From assembly GCA_028817635.1 (NCBI GenBank), contig JAPPPH010000205.1, forward strand, positions 4,084 to 9,757: 5,674 bases of DNA, read 5' to 3'. A program made the position numbers and the translations under genes. Shown here in pieces: positions 5,604-5,674 of this stretch (position 1 is its first letter; every line of letters starts with the position of its first letter). The stretch is from Verrucomicrobiales bacterium. Its GTDB lineage: Bacteria; Verrucomicrobiota; Verrucomicrobiia; Limisphaerales; UBA1096. Under the pieces are notes generated by a model. It was not told where the DNA came from. It was given only the letters and a program-made list of their open reading frames with translations, and did no database searches.

Positions 5604-5674
5604 TTGTAACTGTTTCAAATCGACTTTAAGATCTATTTGTGTCGCCTCGAATTTTTTCCTGTTGTTCTCGTGTG
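5604..5674 (-). other. upstream region of the cytochrome/WD40 gene, no clear element
   Basis: These 71 AT-rich bases precede the probable start. I find no convincing sigma-70 promoter, no Shine-Dalgarno sequence and no gene. The region presumably contains the promoter, but its type cannot be read here. Confidence 0.4.

Noticed and set aside
5615..5655. TTCGAG - 17 bp - TAAAGT as a promoter of the cytochrome/WD40 gene
   Set aside because: The -35 match is poor and the -10 match partial; chance occurrence in AT-rich sequence is likely.

Overview
The window looks like part of a chromosome from the Planctomycetes-Verrucomicrobia-Chlamydiae superphylum, more likely Verrucomicrobiota or Planctomycetota than anything else. 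The main reason is the 1076-residue protein at 2344-5574: an exported single-haem cytochrome c domain (CLACH, with a later MPP motif) fused to WD40 propellers and a long Ala/Lys/Glu coiled coil, an architecture characteristic of those phyla. No gene start has a strong Shine-Dalgarno sequence, which would also fit. The assignment is inferred from architecture, not from a database search.

Layout. 1-88 is leader sequence, or the end of an upstream gene, carrying a perfect 16-bp palindrome. 89-649 (+) encodes ribosome recycling factor (frr). After a 6-bp gap everything else is on the minus strand, read from right to left: the cytochrome c/WD40 protein (5574-2344), a 40-bp gap holding a promoter and operator, the antitoxin yefM (2303-2040), the toxin yoeB (2043-1783, 4-bp overlap with yefM), and a secreted CE1-like esterase (1762-656). 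The last three probably form one operon. 5604-5674 is upstream sequence without a recognisable gene.

How the parts relate. frr is a housekeeping translation gene. yefM-yoeB is a type II toxin-antitoxin pair whose toxin aligns with E. coli YoeB without gaps and keeps all catalytic residues. The TGTACA core known from E. coli YefM operators lies between its -35 and -10 elements. The stretch 650-2343 is clearly more AT-rich than its flanks (about 45-48% GC in most sampled lines against about 53-68%). It also lacks the octamer TTGGCCAA, which occurs eight times in the flanking sequence. The toxin-antitoxin and esterase genes may therefore be an acquired cassette.

Most notable observations: (i) the dispersed palindrome GCGCTTGGCCAAGCGC and its TTGGCCAA core, about 100 times more frequent than chance and read in more than one codon phase; (ii) an apparently intact signal-peptide start for the cytochrome/WD40 gene that is one base out of frame at a five-A run; (iii) a conserved YefM operator core with an 18-bp-spaced direct repeat and a near-leaderless transcript; (iv) an AKAEVG-x3-TNV duplication at both ends of the coiled coil. 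I see no CRISPR array, tRNA, rRNA, transposase or other clearly novel system.
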